Source: Patescibacteria group bacterium
GTDB taxonomy: Bacteria > Patescibacteriota > Kazan-3B-28 > UBA10110
NCBI GenBank assembly: GCA_003524745.1
Contig: DQGN01000022.1
Location: forward strand, 5,757 to 25,620
Length of the DNA stretch: 19,864 nucleotides
Direction: 5' to 3'
Shown here: positions 15,147 to 19,864 of the stretch, piece by piece
How positions within the stretch are numbered: position 1 is the first letter of the stretch
How the letters are laid out: each line of letters opens with the position of its first letter
The notes under the pieces: generated by a model
What the model was told of the DNA's origin: nothing
Database searches by the model: none
The model's input: only the letters and a program-made list of their open reading frames with translations
Made by a program: the position numbers and the translations under genes

Positions 15147-16289
15147 TTATAAATTATTTAATGCCTGCCGATAAACAGCGAGGGTGCGCTCGGCCATTTG
15201 GTCGAAAGAGTATTGTTTGGCTTGATGCAGCCCAGCAGTTTTTAGTTGTTGCTTGAGCGAATAATTTTTGCTGACATTAGCCAGAGCCCTGGCCATCGCT
15301 TCAACTGATAAAGGATCGAAATATTCCGCCGCTTTGCCCAAAACTTCTGGCATACAAGAAGCCGAGGAGGCCACCACGGGCGTCCCGCACGCCATTGCCT
15401 CCAAGGGAGGCAAGCCAAAACCTTCGTATAGAGAGGGGAAAACAAACATTTCTGCTCCATTGTATAAATACGGCAAATCAACATCTGGAATATAACCAGT
15501 CAGGATAACATCCGATTTCAGTCCTAATTGCTGGATAGTGGCTAAAACTTCTGGGGCTTTCTGGTCGATTTTTCCAGCTAACACTAATTGATAGTCTAAT
15601 CCATAGCGACGCTTTAACAAATAGAAGGCCCGAATTAATCTCACAATATTTTTATGTTGGCGCCATTGCCCCACATACAAAATATATGGCCGGGCAATAT
15701 TAAATTTACGCTTAAATTCCTCAATCTTATCGGTATCGTTAATGGGTTTATAACGATCAGCCACCGCTTCGTAAATAACGGTGATCTTGGCCGGATCAAT
15801 ACCGAGCAGCTGGACAATATCGCGCTTGGTAGCTTCCGTAATCGCAATGATAGCCCGCGCATTTTTGCAAGCTTGCCTAATCACCAGCCGATACGCCAGT
15901 TTATGCCACCAACTTTTTTGCGTTCGACCAGAAAACCGCCACAAAGTCAGATCGTGTATTGTCACCACGCTGGGAATCTGGCGCCAAAAAACCGGAGAAT
16001 TAAAGTTAGTGTAGTGAATCAAGTCTAATTTGGCTTTACGCAAAATCAATGGATACCAAATTTGTTCCGCCCACGAATAATGGGGGAAAACTACTTGGAT
16101 TTTATTAAGATTGGGGGCGTAAATGGGAAAATTCACCCAAGCTTTCGGCGAGACAAAGACGGAATAGGTATTCTCATGATCGTGTTTCAATAAATGCCGT
16201 ACCAGTTCTTCTGTATATTGCCCAATACCGACCGCTTCGGCAGTACCAAACATGCGGGCATCAATTCCGATGTGATAATTCTCTTCCAT
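15147..16289 (-). CDS. Glycosyltransferase family 4 (GT-B fold)
   Basis: This 380-residue cytoplasmic glycosyltransferase transfers a sugar from an activated donor to a growing lipid-linked glycan. The N-terminal acceptor domain begins YHIGIDARMFG and has the glycine-rich GIGQYTEELVRHL (21-33). The donor domain starts near RPYILYVGQWRQHKN (200-214) and contains the catalytic EX7E motif (E289 to E297, [12 protein letters not shown]). Length and order match GT4 enzymes of the mannosyltransferase/rhamnosyltransferase type, but donor and acceptor cannot be assigned. Its start overlaps the end of the preceding O-antigen-ligase-like gene by 29 bases. A closely related paralogue lies at 18693-19769. 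Confidence 0.93.
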   Translation of the reverse strand: MEENYHIGIDARMFGTAEAVGIGQYTEELVRHLLKHDHENTYSVFVSPKAWVNFPIYAPNLNKIQVVFPHYSWAEQIWYPLILRKAKLDLIHYTNFNSPVFWRQIPSVVTIHDLTLWRFSGRTQKSWWHKLAYRLVIRQACKNARAIIAITEATKRDIVQLLGIDPAKITVIYEAVADRYKPINDTDKIEEFKRKFNIARPYILYVGQWRQHKNIVRLIRAFYLLKRRYGLDYQLVLAGKIDQKAPEVLATIQQLGLKSDVILTGYIPDVDLPYLYNGAEMFVFPSLYEGFGLPPLEAMACGTPVVASSASCMPEVLGKAAEYFDPLSVEAMARALANVSKNYSLKQQLKTAGLHQAKQYSFDQMAERTLAVYRQALNNL

Positions 16290-17508
16290 GCACTGTTACA
16301 CCTAAAGCGAATATAATCCAAAATAGGGCCGATAGATCATTTTTCCAGTAAGCTACGTCCAACATGCCGTGGACTAATAGCGCTACCATAGCGGCTGCTA
16401 CCGTGATTGCTATTATATTATATTCTCTGACCTGACGCCAAACCTGACTAAACCAAATCACCAGCAACCAAATAAATCCACTCACACCTGTCACTCCCAA
16501 ATTAATCCAAAATTGGAGCAGAATGTTGTGGGCATGCAACATAACCAACTCGATAGGGGGATGGAATATTTGCTCGGCGAATTCTAAATACCTTTTTTCA
16601 AATAAACCCAGACCGATCCCAGTCAACCAATGCTGCTTGATCATGAGCAGAGCAGTTTGCCAAACTTGTAACCGCACGTGCGAAGATGATCGCCCGATTA
16701 AATCCCACATCTGCTGGAATTTGGGATGCTGCCATTGTGATAACACCACCGCGACGGCTCCCGCCGCCCACCACAATACATTAATCCAGTGGGGGCTGGC
16801 GAGCAGCCAGAATACTAACCCGCCTATAAGCAACGCTAACCATCCTGCGTAAGAAAAAGTAAAATAAAGAGCAGTCAGCATGATTACTTCTATGATCAAT
16901 AGGCTGATTAATTGCCGCGGAGTCGAGAGTGCTTGCTTTAAGAGCCCCCAACTTAGCACTAAAATTGGCACTAAAAACAAAGATAAGTAGTTAGCAGAAG
17001 TAAACCAAGCCGAGGCTCGCTGATCAACGGTCATAAAATTACCCGTCACCACTTGGGCGATAGCAACTAAACCTAAAATTGTCCCAGCCAACACCAACCC
17101 GGCTACCGCTTGCTGAAAAATATGGCGAGAATGTTGAGCAGAAATAATGATTATCGCCGCCAACACCCAGGGGTCAATAAACCAACCTTTGATAATCCCT
17201 AACGACAAGGTGAGTTGAGAAGAAACTGCCAAGCCTATAGCCGAACCAACCACCAACAAGATAAGTGGAATGCGATAAGTTGCCAACCATCCCAACCCCG
17301 CCCTCACTTCTTCCCGGGAACGAATCAGCCAAACCACCATCACAGTATAAATAGCCAATTCCAACCAGGTGGTAGGGATGCCCACTACCCAAAACTTGAT
17401 TAAATAGGTCGGCAAAATCAAGGCCAACACAAAAACTAATTTATCTGCGTGCCAAATAGCCAGATAGATGAATGCAATTACCCAAATTAATGTTAACCAA
17501 CTAATCAT
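16261..17508 (-). CDS. O-antigen ligase/polymerase family membrane protein (copy B)
   Basis: This polytopic protein has about 415 residues, around eleven membrane helices and a large periplasmic-type loop in the second half. The typical Wzy/WaaL sequence there reads SHVRLQVWQTALLMIKQHWLTGIGLGLFEKRY, followed by HAHNILLQFWINLG, and near the C-terminus HGMLDVAYW. In this superfamily the loop arginines and the HxHN region handle the undecaprenyl-linked glycan. Ligases attach glycan to an acceptor and polymerases join repeat units. Which activity this copy has cannot be told from sequence. The ATG at 17508 overlaps the end of copy A by 8 bases. A GTG at 17514 would add two residues. Confidence 0.85.
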   Translation of the reverse strand: MISWLTLIWVIAFIYLAIWHADKLVFVLALILPTYLIKFWVVGIPTTWLELAIYTVMVVWLIRSREEVRAGLGWLATYRIPLILLVVGSAIGLAVSSQLTLSLGIIKGWFIDPWVLAAIIIISAQHSRHIFQQAVAGLVLAGTILGLVAIAQVVTGNFMTVDQRASAWFTSANYLSLFLVPILVLSWGLLKQALSTPRQLISLLIIEVIMLTALYFTFSYAGWLALLIGGLVFWLLASPHWINVLWWAAGAVAVVLSQWQHPKFQQMWDLIGRSSSHVRLQVWQTALLMIKQHWLTGIGLGLFEKRYLEFAEQIFHPPIELVMLHAHNILLQFWINLGVTGVSGFIWLLVIWFSQVWRQVREYNIIAITVAAAMVALLVHGMLDVAYWKNDLSALFWIIFALGVTVHGRELSHRN

Positions 17509-18703
17509 CAGCACTATTATTATTCCATACCAAACCCAGCAGCACCCACCATAAAGCTAAGACTGGCGGATACAACCAACTATTAACAAAAAATGAGTGG
17601 GCGAACAAAGCCATGGTGCTCGCTAATGCCCCCAAAGCCAAGATCGATCGTTTATCTCTAACAAATTTAACCAACCCTGCCAGCAACAAACCCAACATTC
17701 CTAAATAAGTTGCCAACCCCAACACCCCAGTAGTTACAGCGATAGTCAATAGGCTACTGTCAAACCCGGAATAAGCGTGGCCAACGGGTTGATAGATAAA
17801 TTTAGCTTTGGTATACGGCAAAGTATTATAACCCACCCCCAAAAGCGGTTCTTGTTTAATTATATTTAAGGCATTCTGCCAAGAAGTTAGCCGCTGTTGA
17901 GCTGTAATATCAACTTCAAACATTCCAACTATCCTAGTTTGCAAACGGGGAGAAGCTAACACCACCAAACCCATCAACAACAGGCCTACGAGGGCCAAGC
18001 GCCAATAACGCACCCCAACGATCAATCCGAAAACGACTAACGATAGCAGAGCACTACGCGAATACGTAAAAATTACGGCCATTAGCATCAAGATTATTAC
18101 CCCTCCCCAGATCTGCTTCCACCGCCGCGGAGTAGTTTTGTGCAGCCATTGACTCATTGGGAGAGCTAAGCCTACCACCAAAAATCCGCCGACCAAATTA
18201 GGGTCTAAAAATGTGGAGATTAACCGCTGTTGGTGGGGATCCCAACCTAAGCGTTCCCAAAAACCAAGATTAGGAAACAAAATTAGTTGCATTAAGCCCA
18301 GCAGAGCGATTATTCCTAAAGCTAACCCTAACCAGTGTAGCGTCTGCCCGCGCTGCTCCCGATTTAATAAGTAAGCCCAAAAAAAGAGTCCCGCATAAAC
18401 GACCCAGCGGGCTAAAAATAATCCCGAGATAGCCATATCCTGTCCAGCCAACCACCGCCCACTCCCAATCAAAGAAACGAGCGCGAACAAAACAAACAAA
18501 CCTATCGCCCACACCACTCTGGGCAGTTTAGCTGCGGTCAAGGAACGAGACTGCCACCAACCCAGCAGCGCCATTACCAAAACAATGAGATCCAGCCCAG
18601 CGATCTTTCCAATTACCGGCACCGGCAGGTTCAGTAAGCTCCCGCCTATCAAAAATAGGCAGAATAAGCCTAATATCACATAAAAAGATTTACTATTTTC
18701 CAA
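17501..18703 (-). CDS. O-antigen ligase/polymerase family membrane protein (copy A)
   Basis: This 400-residue polytopic membrane protein has at least ten helices and the same layout as copy B. The signature loop reads TAQQRLTSWQNALNIIKQEPLLGVGYNTLPYTKAKF, followed by HAYSGFDSSLLTIAVTTGVLG, and AHSFFVNSWLYP near the end. It belongs to the Wzy/WaaL superfamily that polymerises or ligates surface glycans on the outer face of the membrane. The only usable start near the N-terminus is TTG at 18703, because a stop lies three codons upstream. It overlaps the end of the preceding glycosyltransferase by 11 bases. A GTG at 18679 is a less likely alternative since it would trim the first helix. Confidence 0.85.
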   Translation of the reverse strand: MENSKSFYVILGLFCLFLIGGSLLNLPVPVIGKIAGLDLIVLVMALLGWWQSRSLTAAKLPRVVWAIGLFVLFALVSLIGSGRWLAGQDMAISGLFLARWVVYAGLFFWAYLLNREQRGQTLHWLGLALGIIALLGLMQLILFPNLGFWERLGWDPHQQRLISTFLDPNLVGGFLVVGLALPMSQWLHKTTPRRWKQIWGGVIILMLMAVIFTYSRSALLSLVVFGLIVGVRYWRLALVGLLLMGLVVLASPRLQTRIVGMFEVDITAQQRLTSWQNALNIIKQEPLLGVGYNTLPYTKAKFIYQPVGHAYSGFDSSLLTIAVTTGVLGLATYLGMLGLLLAGLVKFVRDKRSILALGALASTMALFAHSFFVNSWLYPPVLALWWVLLGLVWNNNSADD

Positions 18704-19769
18704 TTTCTTCTAAAATTGCAAGAGTATGTTGCACAGTTTTGTCCCAAGTAAATTGAGTGGCGCGATGTCGCCCAGCTTGAGCATATTTTTCTGCCAAATT
18801 ACGATCAGTCAAAATGCCTTTCATGGCCTCGTAGAACTCATTTTCAGCATAAGGGTTCACTAAAATACCGGCAGCCCCCACCACTTCTGGCAGGGAAGCT
18901 ACTTTTGATGCGACTACTGGCACCCCTAAGCTCATCGCCTCTAAGGGCGGTAAGCCGAACCCTTCGTATAACGAGGGGAAAACAAAAACTTGGGCTTGCT
19001 TGTAAATCGATCTTTTTTGGGCTGGTTTTACATCAGTCAAAATATGGATATCTCTGCGGTAAGGACTTTGACCAATTGTCTGCTGCAGCTCCTCCCTTTG
19101 CCATCCCCACCGCCCCACCATAACCAACTTAGCTGCTGGCAATTCCGGTTTCAAGCCCTCAAAAGCTTTCACTAATATTGCCAGGTTTTTGCGAGGCTCT
19201 AAAGTGCCGACAAACAAAATAATGGGTCCGGGAGGAAGGGGATACGGCTCATCCTCATCGACAAAACTCGCCGCCAACAGAGTAACTATAATTTTTTGCG
19301 GATTAATTTTGAATAATTTAATAGCGTCTTGTTTAGTGGATTCAGAAATGGCAATTAGTCGGCGAGAATTGATGAGAGCCGGCCGCATCCACATCCTTTC
19401 TAACCAAACTGATTTGAGATTATGAGTCGAAGGGAAAAGAAAACTGACAAAATCCATAAGCGCTGTCACTACCGGCACACTCCGCAATAACGCCGGCACA
19501 ATTAGGCTAGTCGGAGAAAAATAAACATCAAGCGAACGCGTAAATTCTATATATAACCATGCCCATAATTGCCATATGAGCGAGTTGGTCGGCCCTTTCT
19601 TCACAATTACATTATCCTGTTGCCATGCCGACGGAAGAGGCTGATCAGTCAATAGAACAAATTGATGTTGAGTGGCTTTGATTAGCCCACTTACTACTTG
19701 GTAAACATATTCCCCCTTGCCAGCACGAATGGTTTTGACTCCTTCTCTGACATCAATCCCGATAATCAT
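18693..19769 (-). CDS. Glycosyltransferase family 4 (GT-B fold)
   Basis: This 358-residue GT4 enzyme has an N-terminal acceptor domain starting MIIGIDVRE and a glycine turn ([11 protein letters not shown]). The donor domain begins [16 protein letters not shown] (181-196), and the catalytic EX7E motif runs from E269 to E277 in [24 protein letters not shown]. Its motif region is about 80 percent identical at the DNA level to that of the GT4 gene at 15147-16289, so the two are paralogues. The ATG at 19769 shares ATGA with the stop of the upstream flippase-like gene. It has the only strong Shine-Dalgarno sequence in the window. Sugar specificity is unknown. Confidence 0.93.
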   Translation of the reverse strand: MIIGIDVREGVKTIRAGKGEYVYQVVSGLIKATQHQFVLLTDQPLPSAWQQDNVIVKKGPTNSLIWQLWAWLYIEFTRSLDVYFSPTSLIVPALLRSVPVVTALMDFVSFLFPSTHNLKSVWLERMWMRPALINSRRLIAISESTKQDAIKLFKINPQKIIVTLLAASFVDEDEPYPLPPGPIILFVGTLEPRKNLAILVKAFEGLKPELPAAKLVMVGRWGWQREELQQTIGQSPYRRDIHILTDVKPAQKRSIYKQAQVFVFPSLYEGFGLPPLEAMSLGVPVVASKVASLPEVVGAAGILVNPYAENEFYEAMKGILTDRNLAEKYAQAGRHRATQFTWDKTVQHTLAILEEIGK

Positions 19770-19864
19770 TTCACCCCCTTAGGCAACATATCTAATAACT
19801 CTTGTTTAGTTATTGCTTTGGTCAGAAACATCATTAATCCATAGATCGTTCCGCCGGCTAAGAT
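19766..19864 (-). CDS. C-terminus of a membrane protein, probably a polysaccharide flippase (partial)
   Basis: An open frame enters from the right edge and stops with TGA at 19768-19766, giving 32 residues: a hydrophobic helix (ILAGGTIYGLMMFLTKA) and a short charged end ([15 protein letters not shown]). One last membrane helix followed by a short basic tail containing a segment like I-T-K-x-x-L is common in Wzx/MATE-like oligosaccharide flippases. The position at the head of a GT4/ligase cluster fits that. The fragment is too short to be certain. The stop overlaps the GT4 start by 4 bases (ATGA). Confidence 0.5.
   Translation of the reverse strand: MLAGGTIYGLMMFLTKAITKQELLDMLPKGVK
19771..19780 (-). 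promoter_or_regulatory. Strong Shine-Dalgarno sequence for the GT4 gene
   Basis: AAGGGGGTGA on the minus strand matches AAGGAGGTGA at nine of ten positions, and the mismatch still allows a G-U pair. It ends one base before the ATG at 19769. It lies inside the last codons of the upstream gene, so part of the match may come from coding sequence. Confidence 0.6.

Noticed and set aside
15654..16028. 124-codon plus-strand open frame inside the GT4 gene
   Set aside because: Antisense to a clear GT4 coding sequence with intact motifs; its protein has no recognisable domain.
1..19864. Reassigned UGA code, as in some CPR lineages
   Set aside because: Tryptophan is encoded by TGG in the proteins, and TGA closes the flippase-like gene at 19768-19766.

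Overview
The window looks like part of a small, gene-dense genome of a Patescibacteria (CPR) type bacterium. This is inferred from gene order and gene style, not from a marker comparison. The supporting features are a compact S20/S15/PNPase/RNase J neighbourhood, a DHH nanoRNase with a long Pro-rich tail, a VanW-family envelope protein beside holA, a K+-independent membrane pyrophosphatase, and a small glycan cluster of GT4 and O-antigen-ligase-like genes. Genes are packed with 0-30 base gaps or overlaps. TAA, TAG and TGA are all used as stops, so the code looks standard. I see no tRNA, rRNA, CRISPR array, insertion sequence or phage gene.

Layout. (1) Bases 1-374: N-terminus of an FtsK-type DNA translocase, minus strand, cut by the window edge. 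(2) 375-517: divergent promoter region with a textbook consensus promoter facing right. (3) 518-3154: two plus-strand genes of unknown function, a 766-residue charged coiled-coil protein and a 100-residue helical protein. (4) 3151-9692, minus strand: an RNA-metabolism operon read as nrnA, rpsO (S15), pnp, a zinc-ribbon/TM protein, a family-4 uracil-DNA glycosylase and RNase J. (5) 9814-10050: rpsT (S20) alone on the plus strand. (6) 10047-15065, minus strand: hppA, a 78-residue unknown, a VanW-family protein and holA. (7) 15147-19864, minus strand: a flippase C-terminus, a GT4, two O-antigen-ligase-like membrane proteins and a second GT4.

How the parts fit. The nrnA-to-RNase J block groups an exoribonuclease (PNPase), an endo/5'-exoribonuclease (RNase J) and an enzyme for the final oligonucleotides (NrnA) with S15. 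It is close to a complete RNA turnover kit in one transcription unit. The glycan block would make and export a surface polysaccharide. The pyrophosphatase next to it could recover energy from the PPi that biosynthesis releases. The most novel-looking parts are the 766/100-residue gene pair, the altered Fe-S ligand set of the uracil-DNA glycosylase, and the structured rpsO-pnp spacer with an almost leaderless rpsO promoter inside the end of nrnA.
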